Shown piece after piece: positions 33,317 through 44,031 of a DNA stretch of 64,000 nucleotides (its first letter is position 1; each line of letters starts with the position of its first letter). Below the pieces are notes generated by a model. It made no database searches. It saw nothing but the letters and a program-made list of their open reading frames with translations, and was not told the origin of the DNA. The stretch lies in assembly GCF_019931145.1 (NCBI RefSeq), contig NZ_JAIOUV010000003.1:186001-250000 (forward strand), read 5' to 3'. The DNA comes from Marinicella meishanensis. GTDB taxonomy: Bacteria; Pseudomonadota; Gammaproteobacteria; Xanthomonadales; Marinicellaceae. Position numbers and translations under genes: made by a program.

Positions 33317-34180
33317 ATGCAAGCAACACAATGGCGGTCCAAAGGCGAGCGCATTCAGGTCGGTGAATTCAAACATTTTGTCTATGATTCTAACAACGGC
33401 AAACCACCGTTGTTGATCCTGCATGGTTACCCCACATGTGTGTACGATTACCACAAAGCCTTGATCCATTTGGAACCCCATTTTCGGGTGGTGATGCATG
33501 ATCATTTGGGCTTTGGTTTTTCTGACAAGCCAATGAATTATTCTTATTCATTGTTGGAACAAACCGATCAGGCCTTGATGTTGTGGCGGCAGTTGGGGAT
33601 CCAACATGCCACGTTGTTGGCGCATGATTACGGCACCAGCATCGCCACTGAATTGTTGGCCCGACAACTGCGTTTGGGTCTGCCGGGTCTGGACCTGGCT
33701 GCGGTGGTGCTGTGCAATGGCAGCATGCACATCGAAATGGCCCAGTTACGCCCCATTCAAAAAATGTTACTCAATTCTTGGCTCGGACCTTGGGTGGCCA
33801 AACTCAGCCGCCGCCGTACCTTGGCCAACAACCTGAGAAAGACATACCACCAAGCCGAGTTGGTCAGTGAGGAGGAAATTGATGCCTTGTGGACCATGAT
33901 GACAGCCCACAATGGCCGCGAGGTGTTGGCCCAAACCACCCAATACATCAGGCAAAGAAAGACTTACTGGCACCGATGGATTGGCGCCTTGCGAGGCACG
34001 TCGTTACCGATCAAATTGTTGTGGGCGCAGAATGACCCGGTGGCGGTGATTGCCATGGCACGCACTTTGGCCGCTGAAATCCCCCACAATGAATTGCTGG
34101 AGTTGGCTGACTTGGGGCACTTTCCTATGTTGGAAGATCCGGCCCGGTGGTCGGCCGCTGTGCTGCAGTTGTTGGCATAA
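33317..34180 (+). CDS. Alpha/beta hydrolase, haloalkane dehalogenase/epoxide hydrolase-like
   Basis: A 287-residue protein. It has the oxyanion HGYP motif (LILHGYPTCVYDYHK), the nucleophile elbow AHDYGTSIA with Asp as nucleophile (about residue 107), which points to the dehalogenase/epoxide hydrolase/MEST branch, an acidic LLWAQNDPVAV segment, and the catalytic His in LGHFPMLEDP near the C-terminus. A GGAGGGG ribosome binding site precedes ATG 33317. The substrate is not evident. It is a single gene, followed at once by a bidirectional terminator. Confidence 0.87.
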   Translation: MQATQWRSKGERIQVGEFKHFVYDSNNGKPPLLILHGYPTCVYDYHKALIHLEPHFRVVMHDHLGFGFSDKPMNYSYSLLEQTDQALMLWRQLGIQHATLLAHDYGTSIATELLARQLRLGLPGLDLAAVVLCNGSMHIEMAQLRPIQKMLLNSWLGPWVAKLSRRRTLANNLRKTYHQAELVSEEEIDALWTMMTAHNGREVLAQTTQYIRQRKTYWHRWIGALRGTSLPIKLLWAQNDPVAVIAMARTLAAEIPHNELLELADLGHFPMLEDPARWSAAVLQLLA

Positions 34181-34207
34181 AAAAAGGAGGCCGAAGCCTC
34201 CTTTTTT
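34179..34207. terminator. Bidirectional terminator between the hydrolase and subtilase genes
   Basis: GGAGGC (34186-34191) and GCCTCC (34196-34201) form a stem with a CGAA loop, with a run of A on the left and six T on the right. It begins at the stop codon of the hydrolase. Confidence 0.88.
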
Positions 34208-34231
34208 GATTGCTTTCTCAGCTCAATTGAA

Positions 34232-36274
34232 TCAGTTGAATTCAATGCTCCAAGAATCGATGTAACCACCATCCTGGTTGGCATGGTCGGTCACTTCCAA
34301 GCGCCATTGCCCGCTGGATTCAATGGTGCCGGCGTTCAGATCGATGTCAATCAACAGGTCATCGCCACTGTCGTTTGAGTTATCTCTGCTGTGCACGGTA
34401 CCACTGGCACCATTGGGTGCGTAGATCTTGGCTGACAAGTCGCCACGCCAGGTGTGCTTGATGTCAGCACGGATGGTGATGCTGCCAGACGCCCCGGTGC
34501 GGGTCACGTTGATGGACGAGCTCACTGTGCTGGGCGCACCGCTGGAAATGGTCACATTGGTGGTGTTCTCGAAGAAGTTGCCTCCTCCGCCACCGCCGCC
34601 ACCGCCACCGGCAGTAAAGCTACCCACCAGGCTCACACCTGAGTACGAGCTGTAACCGCGCAGCATGACATGGTAAGTACCGGCTTGAACGTTGCTGATG
34701 TCACAGGTTTCGTTGTTACCATTGCGGTATGGACGACAATCATACGTGGATGTGGTTGGCGCACTGCCATAACGCACATACATGTCCGCATCACCTGAAC
34801 CGCCACTGATGTTGAAGCTCAAGTCCGTGGCACCGGCTGGAACTTCCAGGGTGTAGAACGTTTGTGAGCCTTGCGCACCAGAGATGCCAGTGACAGCCAC
34901 GCCGTTGGTCAGCTCGGAGTCACCTCCGCCGCCGCCACCGCCGCCACCGCCGCCGCCGCCACCGCCGCCGCCATTGTCATAGAAGTTATTCAATAACAAA
35001 TTCGGTGAACCGGCACGGGCATCGGAGATCACGCCAGAAATCGCTGCATTTTCCATCGCTGATTGCACAGCAGAAGGTGATGCATTGGGGTTGTCATCCA
35101 GGTAGAGTGCTGCCACACCCGCCACATGAGGTGCCGCCATGGAGGTGCCACTGATGGTGTTGGTTGCGGTGTTGCTGGTCGACCAAGTTGAAGTGATCGA
35201 TGAACCTGGCGCATAGATGTCCAAACAAGAACCGTAGTTGGAGAACGACGATCTGGAATCGGAGCTGGTGGTAGAACCCACAGTGATGGCATTGGCTGCG
35301 CGAGCTGGTGAGTAATTACAAGCATTGCTGTTGTCATTACCGGCCGCCACAACCATGGTCACTCCTTGGGCCACCACGGCATTCACCGCATTGTCCAAAG
35401 CCGAACTGGCGCCGCCACCCAAACTCATGTTGGCCACGGCTGGTTTGACGTGGTTGTCTCCGACCCAATCAACCCCGGCAATCACGCCTGAGTTGGAGCC
35501 TGAACCACTACAGTTCAACACCCGAACGGCATATATCTCAACGTTTTTGGCCACCCCATAGGTGGCTGCGCCGATGGTGCCGGCCACGTGGGTACCATGA
35601 CCTTGACAGTCATTGGTGCCATTGCCATCATTGATGGCGGTGAAACCTGAGTTACCGCGGTTGCCAAACTCGTTGTGGCTGATGCGCACCCCGGTGTCAA
35701 CCACATAGGCGTTAACACCTGTGCCGTCGGCATCGTAGTTATAAGTGTTGTCCAATGGCAAGCTGGCTTGGTCGATTCGGTCCAGGCCCCATGTGGCGTT
35801 GGTTTGTGTGGCGCTCAAAGACACGATGCGGTCGGCTTCAACGAAAGCAACCCGTGGGTCTTTGGCCAATTCAACCACTTCGTCAATGGCTCTGCTGTTC
35901 AACACCATGCCATTGATGGAAGACGCATAGGTTCTGACCATCTCACCTTTGGCAAAAGTGGCCATGTCGATGGCCATTTCTCTGACCACGGTTTTGCGGG
36001 CTTGCTCAATGCTCAAGGATGGGCCAACCATGTCAGCCACTTGCGCACTGACCACCGCATCATTAAACACAATGATGTATTGTCCGGGAATTTTATTGGT
36101 CAGATTGAAACCTTGAATCATGCTGGTTTGAACCGGCTCGGCTCCGATAGAACCATTGCTCTGAGCCAAAGCCATCTGGCATGAAGCGGCCAGGGTGACG
36201 ATGGTCAGAGATTTGGAAAGTGCGCTCTTGAGATTTTTATTTGGCGAACGCGTGCCAATATCTAATTTTTTCAT
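34232..36274 (-). CDS. Secreted subtilisin-like serine protease (S8) with PPC and P-domain-like C-terminus
   Basis: A 680-residue preproprotein. Signal peptide about 1-37 (long, cleavage near ALA-Q). Inhibitor I9 propeptide about 63-152. S8 catalytic domain about 165-445, with Asp193 (VVDTGV), His226 (GHGTHVAG), oxyanion Asn313 and Ser378 ([11 protein letters not shown]). An 18-Gly linker follows, then a PPC domain (about 475-565), a second Gly run of about 10, and a proprotein-convertase P-like domain (about 580-680). AGAGGAGAGA precedes the ATG. It is an extracellular protease that matures by propeptide removal and probably by C-terminal trimming. The Gly linkers are encoded by GCC/ACC-type triplet runs at 34589-34613 and 34924-34971. 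Confidence 0.93.
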   Translation of the reverse strand: MKKLDIGTRSPNKNLKSALSKSLTIVTLAASCQMALAQSNGSIGAEPVQTSMIQGFNLTNKIPGQYIIVFNDAVVSAQVADMVGPSLSIEQARKTVVREMAIDMATFAKGEMVRTYASSINGMVLNSRAIDEVVELAKDPRVAFVEADRIVSLSATQTNATWGLDRIDQASLPLDNTYNYDADGTGVNAYVVDTGVRISHNEFGNRGNSGFTAINDGNGTNDCQGHGTHVAGTIGAATYGVAKNVEIYAVRVLNCSGSGSNSGVIAGVDWVGDNHVKPAVANMSLGGGASSALDNAVNAVVAQGVTMVVAAGNDNSNACNYSPARAANAITVGSTTSSDSRSSFSNYGSCLDIYAPGSSITSTWSTSNTATNTISGTSMAAPHVAGVAALYLDDNPNASPSAVQSAMENAAISGVISDARAGSPNLLLNNFYDNGGGGGGGGGGGGGGGGGDSELTNGVAVTGISGAQGSQTFYTLEVPAGATDLSFNISGGSGDADMYVRYGSAPTTSTYDCRPYRNGNNETCDISNVQAGTYHVMLRGYSSYSGVSLVGSFTAGGGGGGGGGGNFFENTTNVTISSGAPSTVSSSINVTRTGASGSITIRADIKHTWRGDLSAKIYAPNGASGTVHSRDNSNDSGDDLLIDIDLNAGTIESSGQWRLEVTDHANQDGGYIDSWSIEFN

Positions 36275-36696
36275 ATTAGATGTCTCTCCTCTATTTTTTG
36301 TTGTATCAGATTGTTTGGACAATCTGGCTTCACCACGTTTTATTGTTGTTCTTTGTGGTAGCTAAAATATATAACATATATATGACAGCCATCAATTATT
36401 ATTTGGAAAAACCGAAGAAAAAGTGTGAAATCCGTCACAAAAATAAGCGATCAGGATGTAAGTCGAGGCCAAAATGTGCCAGTTTTGTCTGGGTGTATTT
36501 TCGTACGTTAAAAGCCTGTGTTCTGCTGTAGGCTAATTAGAAAATCCTTATATTAACAGGCACTTATGCAAGCAGTGAGGTCCTTGATGCGGTGGTGAAC
36601 ACCAACCGCCAATACCCAGTCTGATCAGGGCGGCCAGCAAAAAACGCCGAAAATACCAACAATTTTTGTCACTTTGGCCTCAGGCTTGCTGGCAGC
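36275..36696. other. Non-coding AT-rich gap upstream of the subtilase
   Basis: The 5' leader of the subtilase gene (minus strand), with a perfect 8-bp inverted repeat CAGATTGT / ACAATCTG at 36307-36326 that could be an operator or an mRNA hairpin, and AT-rich tracts at 36365-36385 suitable for a promoter. A plus-strand frame at 36280-36531 has no family resemblance and is not called. The remainder shows nothing I can name. Confidence 0.6.
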
Positions 36697-38256
36697 TCAG
36701 CCCAAGGCGCTGTCGGCCACCTTGTAATCGGGGTCTTCAATCAGGTTCACTTCAACCAAGTCACCGGCCCGGGTCAACAACATTTTGCATTCCGGACTCA
36801 GGTGTCGATAATGCAGGGTTTTGCCATTGCGCTCATAGCGTTCAGCCAAGGTATCCAGGGCCTCGATGCCCGAATGGTCATAGACCCGGGCATTCATGAA
36901 ATCGACGATCACATCATCTGGATCGCTGCGCGGGGCAAACAAATCTTGAAAATTCTGCACTGAGCCAAAAAACACCGGCCCCCTGAGCAGGTAGATTTTG
37001 GAGCCGTGTTGATCCACATGGCAGCTCGACTGAATGCGTTTGGCCCCTTTCCAGGCAAACACCAAGGCACTGACTATGACCCCTGCCACCACGGCAATGG
37101 CCAAGTCCGCAATGACCGTGATGCCTGACACCAGGACAATGATGAACACTTCTGATTTTTGTACTTTGTTGATCATGCGCAGGCTGGCCCATTCGAAGGT
37201 GCCCAACACCACCATGAACATCAAACCCACCAGCGCCGCCAACGGCACCAGTTCAATCCAGGAAGAGCCAACCAAAATGAACAACAACAAAGCCACCGCT
37301 GCGGTGATGCCTGACAGCCGGCCACGACCGCCCGATTTGATGTTGATCATGCTTTGCCCAATCATGGCACAGCCACCCATGCCGCCAAAAAAGCCGTTGG
37401 TGAAATTGGCCAGGCCTTGTCCCATACACTCCCGGTTGCCATGGCCACGGGTTTCGGTGATTTCATCGATCAAGGTCATGGTCAACAATGATTCAATCAA
37501 ACCCACCGCCGCCAAGATCAATGAATAGGGCAGGATGAGGTAAAAGGTTTCCCAGGTCAACGGCACTGCGGGAATGGCAAAACTGGGCCAACCGCCGGCA
37601 ATGGAGGCGTTGGGGTCGCCCGATTCAGAGCGGACATAATCAATGACGTTGGGAATCGGTAAGTCCAGCACAATGACCAAACCAGTCACCAATAAGATGG
37701 CCGCCAATGAGGCTGGTATGGCTCGGGTCAGTTTCGGCAAAAAGTGAATGATCATCATGGTCAGCGCCACCATGGCCAACATCCAATACAAAGTCGGCCC
37801 CTGCATCCATTGGTGCAAGCCAGCCGCGTCCACCACTTTGAACTGCCCCAGCTGCGCCAGAAAAATCACAATGGCCAATCCATTAACAAAGCCCAGCATC
37901 ACCGGATAGGGCACCATGCGAATGAACATACCCAGTTTGAGTACCCCTGCCAGCATTTGGATGAGACCGGTGAGCACCACAGCTGCAAACAGGTATTGCA
38001 CCCCATGCTCGGCCACCAAGGCCACCATCACCACCGCCATGGCGCCAGTGGCACCAGAGATCATGCCAGGTCGGCCACCAAAAATGGAGGTGATCAAGCC
38101 CACCATGAAAGCGGCATACAAACCAACCAAGGGATCAACCCCAGCCACAAAGGCAAAAGCCACCGCTTCGGGCACCAAAGCCAGGGCCACCGTCAGCCCA
38201 GAGAGCACATCATTTTTGATGCTGTATCCCATCCTTTTGGAGATCAAGTTAAACAA
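36697..38256 (-). CDS. SulP family anion transporter with STAS domain
   Basis: A 519-residue protein. It has the SulP core with 10-12 TM helices ([58 protein letters not shown] in the Q-G-x-x-N region) and a C-terminal STAS domain (about 400-500, [20 protein letters not shown]). It belongs to the bacterial branch near YbaR/BicA-like carriers; sulfate, bicarbonate or a dicarboxylate are possible substrates. The start is uncertain: TTG 38256 gives a family-like N-terminus, while ATG 38232 is eight codons inside. It is a single gene, divergent from rhlE. Confidence 0.88.
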   Translation of the reverse strand: MFNLISKRMGYSIKNDVLSGLTVALALVPEAVAFAFVAGVDPLVGLYAAFMVGLITSIFGGRPGMISGATGAMAVVMVALVAEHGVQYLFAAVVLTGLIQMLAGVLKLGMFIRMVPYPVMLGFVNGLAIVIFLAQLGQFKVVDAAGLHQWMQGPTLYWMLAMVALTMMIIHFLPKLTRAIPASLAAILLVTGLVIVLDLPIPNVIDYVRSESGDPNASIAGGWPSFAIPAVPLTWETFYLILPYSLILAAVGLIESLLTMTLIDEITETRGHGNRECMGQGLANFTNGFFGGMGGCAMIGQSMINIKSGGRGRLSGITAAVALLLFILVGSSWIELVPLAALVGLMFMVVLGTFEWASLRMINKVQKSEVFIIVLVSGITVIADLAIAVVAGVIVSALVFAWKGAKRIQSSCHVDQHGSKIYLLRGPVFFGSVQNFQDLFAPRSDPDDVIVDFMNARVYDHSGIEALDTLAERYERNGKTLHYRHLSPECKMLLTRAGDLVEVNLIEDPDYKVADSALG

Positions 38257-38390
38257 GGTATATTCCAGTGATTCACAGACAAGCCGCGCATCTTAATGAC
38301 TGGGGAGTGATTGTCAATGATTGATTGATATTCCTGTGTTTTCAAACCAAACAGCTGCCATTGAGGTCAGCAAGTCGGCGGCATTGGGTC

Positions 38391-38396
38391 TATAAT
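38391..38396 (+). promoter_or_regulatory. Probable -10 box of rhlE
   Basis: A perfect TATAAT 38 bp before the rhlE ATG; no clear -35 is seen. Confidence 0.4.
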
Positions 38397-38433
38397 AGGC
38401 AAACTTTTTGACAACAGCAGTGAGCCTGGCTTC

Positions 38434-39762
38434 ATGGACCCACAAACAACCAAATTTTCTGCCCTGAAATGGGCGCCGGAATTGGCCCAAGCCATCGCCG
38501 ATTGTGGTTACCAAGACATGACACCGGTGCAACAACTAGCGATTCCGGCCGCACTCACCGGCCAAGACCTGGTGGTGTTGGCACAAACCGGAACCGGCAA
38601 AACCGCGGCCTTTGCCTTGCCGGTGTTGCAGCAGCTGCTGAACCGCCCCAAAGCACCGGAACCAGGACAGACCCGGGCCCTGATCCTGACCCCCACCCGG
38701 GAATTGGCCGAACAGCTGGCCCAAACCATTGGCGCCTATGCCCAACACACCGACTGCCAGATTCAGGCGATCTACGGTGGCGTGAAAATGGGTGGACAGG
38801 CCCGCCAATTGCAAGCCGGTTTGGATGTGTTGATTGCCACCCCTGGGCGGCTATTGGAACACCTGGCTTTGGAGCACCTGTATTTATCGCAAGTGGAATG
38901 TGTGGTGCTGGATGAGGCCGACCGGATGCTGGACATGGGTTTCATCGACGATGCCAAACAGATCCTGGGTCGGATCAAATCAAATCACCAATCATTGTTG
39001 TTTTCAGCCACCACGTCTGCCGCCTTAACCCAAGCCGCACAAGACATGATGCGGCGGCCCCAGGTGCTGTCGGTCAACCCCGCCAACGCCACGGCTGACA
39101 CCGTTGAGCATGTGATGTATCCAGTGGAGGAGGGACGCAAGCTGGATTTGTTCATGGATTTGTTGCAGCAACACAATTGGTTTCAGATTCTGGTCTTCAC
39201 CAGCACCCGCAAACAAGCCGATCATTTGTTGGCCCGCTTGAAACAAACCGAGGTGCCCACGGCCATTTGTCATGGCGACATCAGTCAGGGAGGCAGGCGT
39301 CGGGCCTTGGCTGATTTCAAAGCCGGTCGGGTGCAGGTGTTGATTGCCACCGAGGTGGCGGCCCGTGGTCTGGATATTGTGGGTCTGGATCATGTGTTGA
39401 ATTACAACCTGCCTTACTTGCCGGAAGACTATGTGCACCGCATCGGACGCACCGGACGGGCCGGTCATGCCGGTCATGCCATGTCCTTTGTTTGTCCCGA
39501 AGAAACCCGGGTGTTGCACCGCATTGAGCGGTTGTTGGGGGCACCGATCAAACGCATCTATGTCAAAGGGTATGAACTGTCAGGCCAAGACATCGAGTCA
39601 GTGAAAACCCATGCGCCGGCCAAGCCCGCCAAGCGCCGAGCCAATTCGAACACCAAACGCAAACCATCCAAAGGCAAAAAAACCACTTCCGGCCGACGTC
39701 AGAAAAAGCCCATCAGTGCGCGGGCCGGTGGCAAGAAAAACCGCAAAAGCAAAAAACGTTGA
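38434..39762 (+). CDS. rhlE: DEAD-box RNA helicase, RhlE type
   Basis: A 442-residue ATP-dependent RNA helicase acting in ribosome assembly or RNA turnover. All motifs are present: Q motif (MTPVQQLAIP), Walker A AQTGTGKT, PTRELAEQ, TPGRL, DEAD (VLDEADRMLDMGF), SAT, ARGLDI and HRIGRTGRAG. The C-terminal 55 residues are a Lys/Arg/Ser/Pro-rich basic tail that probably binds RNA. RhlE is the best subgroup match by eye; RhlB/SrmB-type is less likely. It converges with alaA, with only 17 bp between the stops. Confidence 0.9.
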   Translation: MDPQTTKFSALKWAPELAQAIADCGYQDMTPVQQLAIPAALTGQDLVVLAQTGTGKTAAFALPVLQQLLNRPKAPEPGQTRALILTPTRELAEQLAQTIGAYAQHTDCQIQAIYGGVKMGGQARQLQAGLDVLIATPGRLLEHLALEHLYLSQVECVVLDEADRMLDMGFIDDAKQILGRIKSNHQSLLFSATTSAALTQAAQDMMRRPQVLSVNPANATADTVEHVMYPVEEGRKLDLFMDLLQQHNWFQILVFTSTRKQADHLLARLKQTEVPTAICHGDISQGGRRRALADFKAGRVQVLIATEVAARGLDIVGLDHVLNYNLPYLPEDYVHRIGRTGRAGHAGHAMSFVCPEETRVLHRIERLLGAPIKRIYVKGYELSGQDIESVKTHAPAKPAKRRANSNTKRKPSKGKKTTSGRRQKKPISARAGGKKNRKSKKR

Positions 39763-39779
39763 GGCCCAACCAGGCTGGT

Positions 39780-41000
39780 TCAGAGTCGCTGGCGATAATG
39801 GGCCAGAAAGTCACGCAAACGTGACAGCGCATCTTCCAGCACTTCATGCTGGGGCAGGTACACCAGTCTGAAATGATTGGGCTCAGGCCAATTGAAGGCC
39901 GTGCCGTGCACCAACAAAATGTGTTTCTCGACCAGCAGATCCAAGATGAACCGTTCATCGTCAACAATGTTGAAGCGTGCGGTGTCGATTTTGACGAAAC
40001 AATACAAGGCTCCCTGAGGCAAAGTGGTCGACAGTCCGGGGATGTCGTTGATCATCTGATGGGCCAACAACCGCTGCTTGTTCAAGCGGCCTTCGCCTTC
40101 AGTCAGATCGAAAATTGACTGTTTACCGCCCAACGCCGATTGGATGGCATATTGGGTGGGGACATTGGCACACAATCGCATGGAAGACAAAATATTCAAC
40201 CCATCCAAGTAATCCTGCGCTTGTTGGGTGTTGCCCGAAATCAACACCCAACCGGTGCGGTAACCGGCCACCCGATAGGTTTTTGACAAGCCATTGAAAG
40301 TGACAAACATCAAGTCATCGGCCATCGACGCAATAGAAGTGAATGGGGTGTCGTCATAACGGATCAATTCATAAATTTCATCGCTGAAAATAATCAGGTC
40401 ATGGGCCCTGGCCAGTTCAATGATGGCTTGCAGTTGTGCCTGGCTGTAAACCGCTCCGGTTGGGTTGTTGGGGTTGATCAGCACCATGCCGCGGGTCTTG
40501 GGGGTGATTTTGGCGGCCATGTCGGCCAAATCCGGCGCCCAGTTCTGGTCTTCATCACACAAGTAATGCACCGCGTGACCACCCGACAAATTCACGGCGG
40601 CCGTCCACAAAGGGTAATCGGGCGCCGGAATCAACATTTCATCACCGTCATTGAGTAAGGCTTGCATGGTCATCACGATCAATTCGCTGACCCCATTGCC
40701 AATGAAGATGTGGTCAATGTCGAGGTTTTTGATTTGGCGCTGTTGGTAGTACTGGTAAATCGCCACCCGCGCCGGGTAAATCCCTTTGGAATCACAATAG
40801 CCCTCAGCGTCTTTGATGTTGTGCACCACGTCACGCACGATGTCATCGGGGGCTTCGAACCCAAATGGGGCAGGGTTGCCGATGTTCAGCTTCAAGACTT
40901 TTTCGCCTTGCTCTTCGATCCGCTGTGCGGCTTCTAACACCGGCCCTCGGATGTCATAACACACCCCTTTGAGTTTGTTGGATTTTTTGATGTCTTGCAT
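39780..41000 (-). CDS. alaA: Alanine aminotransferase AlaA-like, PLP dependent
   Basis: A 406-residue class I aminotransferase, probably making alanine from pyruvate and glutamate. It has the AlaA-type start (KSNKLKGVCYDIRGPVLEAA), NIGNPAPFGF, PNNPTGAVYS, SDEIYE and the PLP lysine in SKTYRVAGYRTGW, with the terminal Arg in HFRLVYLP. The length is close to the roughly 405 residues of E. coli AlaA. It lies 32 bp after the diguanylate cyclase gene on the same strand, so a shared transcript is possible. Confidence 0.92.
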   Translation of the reverse strand: MQDIKKSNKLKGVCYDIRGPVLEAAQRIEEQGEKVLKLNIGNPAPFGFEAPDDIVRDVVHNIKDAEGYCDSKGIYPARVAIYQYYQQRQIKNLDIDHIFIGNGVSELIVMTMQALLNDGDEMLIPAPDYPLWTAAVNLSGGHAVHYLCDEDQNWAPDLADMAAKITPKTRGMVLINPNNPTGAVYSQAQLQAIIELARAHDLIIFSDEIYELIRYDDTPFTSIASMADDLMFVTFNGLSKTYRVAGYRTGWVLISGNTQQAQDYLDGLNILSSMRLCANVPTQYAIQSALGGKQSIFDLTEGEGRLNKQRLLAHQMINDIPGLSTTLPQGALYCFVKIDTARFNIVDDERFILDLLVEKHILLVHGTAFNWPEPNHFRLVYLPQHEVLEDALSRLRDFLAHYRQRL

Positions 41001-41032
41001 GTTAGTTGCGCCAAAAAGGGTTCTGCAGCCAT

Positions 41033-43942
41033 TCAGAATTGACTCACCACGATGTGTTTGTCGGCAATTGCCTGTTCAGTTTGGGCAATGTAACCTTTCA
41101 ATATGGATTCGTCAATGGCGTGGTTGATCAAGTAACCACATGCCTGGTTGCGGCCTGTGTGTTTGGCCACATAAAGGGCTTTGTCGGCCAGCTGAATTGA
41201 GTTTTCCAACAAGCGGGTTAAGCGGGTTTGCGTGGTGGCTTTGACACAATAAACAAAACCCACTGAACAAGTCAGCTTCAGGATCTCGCCGGTGTCGGTG
41301 GGTATCGTCAGTTGTGCGCATTGTTCCAGCACATCATGGGCCAATTTCTTCATTTTCACCAGGTTGGTGCCAGGGCTCAAGACGATGAATTCCTCGCCAC
41401 CCCAACGGGCAGCGGTTTGATCGTCTTCCAACAAATCTTGCAAACACTCGGAAAACAGTTGCAAAGCTTGGTCTCCCACTCCGTGACCGTGGTTGTCATT
41501 GATGGTTTTGAAATGGTCCAGATCGATCACCAACACGCCGCAGGGCAAGGTGCTGTTAACATCGGTCATGGCGCTGAGCACTTCTTTGATGTGGTGGCGA
41601 TTGGCAAGTTTGGTCAGGCTGTCGTGGTGGGCCAGCCAATCCAAACCTTCGTTCATCTTTTTCAACTGCTTGGTGCGTTGTTGCACGATGGCTTCCAGTT
41701 GTAAGGCATGTTGTTTGTTGCGCCAACTGCGATAAAACCAGGCGAATAAGAACAGCAACACGCCCAACAGCATGAACCATGGTTGCTTCCAGAAGGGTGG
41801 CGTGATTTCAAAATCAAAGGAGGCCACATCGGTGTTCCAATTGCCATTGCCAATGCGCGCGGTGACTTGAAACTGGTATTTGCCTGGGGCCAGCGCATCC
41901 ACCTGCAGCTCATTCAAGCGCGTGTTGCGCCAGGGAGTTTGTTCGGATTTTTTCAAGCGATAGCGGTAATTGATGTCTGGAGCGCGCTGAAAACTGATGG
42001 CGGTGAAGCTGAAAGACAGGCTGCTGTCGGCTTCGGTGAGTTGGTGGTTTTGACCGGTTTCCAATTTGTCGGCTTCATGGAACACATCAAGGATGTGAAC
42101 CGGGGGTGGGGTGGTGGAACCCGGGGCGAAATCTGGGCCAAACCGGCTGATGCCTTCGCCGGTGCCGAACCACAAATTACCGGCTTGGTCTTTGTAACCA
42201 GCGCTGCGGTTGACCAGGTCAAACACCAGTCCTTCGCGTGACGTGATGACGGTGAAAGTCTGGCCATCAAAAATGGCCACCCCGCGGCTGGTACCCACCC
42301 AGATGTCACCGCCATCGCCAGGCAACAAGGTGGTGGTGTTGTCATGCGGTAAGCCATCGGCGGTGGTCCAAGTTCGGAACGTCTGGCCATCAAACAAACT
42401 CAGGCCGTCATTGGTGGCCAGCCACAATTGGCCGCGGTCATCTTCATACAGGTCATTGATGAAGTTGGCACCCAAACCGTCGTCATTGGTCCAGTTGGTG
42501 AATTGGCCATCAACGAATCGAGACAGGCCATTGGAGGTGCCCAGCCACAAACCGCCGGCTTGTGATTCGATCACCATGTTGATGCGGTTGTCAGGCAAAC
42601 CATCGGCTTCAAAATAGGCCGTGAATTGACCATTCTGGTAATGGTTGAGGCCATTGTTGGTGGCAATCCAAATGCTGCCATCGGCAGCCAAGGTCATGTG
42701 ATACACCACCGAGCCGGTTAAACCTTGGGTGTCGTCCATGTTGATGAAGGCACCGTCTTGTAAATAACTGAGTCCTTGCAAAGTGCCAAACCAAGGGTTG
42801 CCATCGGCATCGACCACACCACTGAGGACTTTGTTGTGAGACAGGCCGTCAGCAGTGGTGATGTGGCGCAAGCCATCGGCACAAAAAGCCGTGACCCCAT
42901 CACCATTGGTGCCGACCCACAAACAGCCGCGTTGGTCATTGGTGATGACATAGACATTGGGATTGGGCATCGCCGCTTGGGCTTTCCAATTGATCACATC
43001 GGTGGTGCTCAAACGGGCCAAACCGCCGCCATAGGTACCCAGCCATAAATTTTCTTCGGTGTCGTGATAGACGCTGTTAACGCTGTTGTCCGGCAGACCG
43101 TTGTCCATATTGAGGTGTTGCAGCAGCTGATTTTGGGCATTGAATTGGTAGGCGCCAAAATCACGGGTACTGACCCATACGTGACCATTGATGTCGGCCT
43201 TGATGTCGTTGATGGTCAATTGACTGAGGTCCACATCGAAGGTTTTGGGCACGAAGGCAGTGCCATCAAAGGCCACCACCCCTTGGCGGGTGCCAGCCCA
43301 AATCGACAGGTCCTGGTGTTGATACAAATAGCGGATTTCTGAAGGTTCCGCATGCCACTCAATGACTTGGTGGTCGGCCCCGTCAATGCGATACACCCGG
43401 CGGCTGTCGCCCGCCCAAACCGTGCCATCTTGTGCCACCAACAGACTGCGGATGCGGTCGCTGGGAAAATCATGCTCGGTGTTGTATTGGGTGAGGATGC
43501 GCGGTTCGGCTGAACGGACGTCAATATGCAGCACCCCCATGCCATAAGTGGCGACCCAAAGGGTGTCGTCACGTCCGGCTTTGACTGCCCTGATGGAGAC
43601 GTGGTTGGGCCATTGGTCCTGCAACACGGGGATGAATTGTTTGCCATCGAACCAAGCCAAGCCGGCCTCTGAACCGGCCCACAACCGACCCCTGGGGTCT
43701 TTCATCAAATCCCGCACCAAGTTGTGCGGTAAACCATGGACTTGTTTGTAGGTGTTGAAACGGGTGCCGTCAAAGCGGTTGACCCCGGTGCGGGTGGTGA
43801 TCCAGAGAAATCCCAGATTGTCCTGTTCAATGTCAAACACCACCATGTCTTCCAAACCATCGGCGATGCTCAATTCAGCAAACGGCAACTGTTGGGCTTG
43901 CGGGGTGAGACACCAGCATAACAACAGCCACATTATTCGCAT
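41033..43942 (-). CDS. Propeller-sensor diguanylate cyclase (GGDEF)
   Basis: A 969-residue protein. A signal peptide or signal anchor is followed by two seven-bladed-type sensor propellers made of two-component-regulator repeats (DNLGFLWITTRTGVNRFDG, many G-L-W-x-G-T blades) to about residue 640, a Y_Y_Y domain, one TM helix (about 725-745), a short coiled coil and a GGDEF domain (about 780-945). The active site is GGEEF, with DLDHFKTINDNHGHGVGD metal/GTP residues, so it should make c-di-GMP. No R-x-x-D inhibitory site precedes the GGEEF, so product feedback is probably weak. It should sense a periplasmic ligand, perhaps a polysaccharide. Starts at 43957 (GTG) and 43933 are also possible. Confidence 0.9.
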   Translation of the reverse strand: MRIMWLLLCWCLTPQAQQLPFAELSIADGLEDMVVFDIEQDNLGFLWITTRTGVNRFDGTRFNTYKQVHGLPHNLVRDLMKDPRGRLWAGSEAGLAWFDGKQFIPVLQDQWPNHVSIRAVKAGRDDTLWVATYGMGVLHIDVRSAEPRILTQYNTEHDFPSDRIRSLLVAQDGTVWAGDSRRVYRIDGADHQVIEWHAEPSEIRYLYQHQDLSIWAGTRQGVVAFDGTAFVPKTFDVDLSQLTINDIKADINGHVWVSTRDFGAYQFNAQNQLLQHLNMDNGLPDNSVNSVYHDTEENLWLGTYGGGLARLSTTDVINWKAQAAMPNPNVYVITNDQRGCLWVGTNGDGVTAFCADGLRHITTADGLSHNKVLSGVVDADGNPWFGTLQGLSYLQDGAFINMDDTQGLTGSVVYHMTLAADGSIWIATNNGLNHYQNGQFTAYFEADGLPDNRINMVIESQAGGLWLGTSNGLSRFVDGQFTNWTNDDGLGANFINDLYEDDRGQLWLATNDGLSLFDGQTFRTWTTADGLPHDNTTTLLPGDGGDIWVGTSRGVAIFDGQTFTVITSREGLVFDLVNRSAGYKDQAGNLWFGTGEGISRFGPDFAPGSTTPPPVHILDVFHEADKLETGQNHQLTEADSSLSFSFTAISFQRAPDINYRYRLKKSEQTPWRNTRLNELQVDALAPGKYQFQVTARIGNGNWNTDVASFDFEITPPFWKQPWFMLLGVLLFLFAWFYRSWRNKQHALQLEAIVQQRTKQLKKMNEGLDWLAHHDSLTKLANRHHIKEVLSAMTDVNSTLPCGVLVIDLDHFKTINDNHGHGVGDQALQLFSECLQDLLEDDQTAARWGGEEFIVLSPGTNLVKMKKLAHDVLEQCAQLTIPTDTGEILKLTCSVGFVYCVKATTQTRLTRLLENSIQLADKALYVAKHTGRNQACGYLINHAIDESILKGYIAQTEQAIADKHIVVSQF

Positions 43943-44031
43943 CCGTATCAAGTTCACAGGGCATTCAGTTTAAGTTTGCTTGACAATGATGTTACCACCA
44001 AAGGCCCCATTCAGCAAATCAGACTGCGGCT

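Noticed and set aside
36280-36531. Plus-strand frame of 83 residues upstream of the subtilase
   Set aside because: It lies in the leader of the opposite gene, has no ribosome binding site and no family resemblance, and is AT-driven.
39768-39780. Terminator between rhlE and alaA
   Set aside because: AACCAG/CTGGTT has a 1-nt centre and no T run, so it cannot act as a standard intrinsic terminator.
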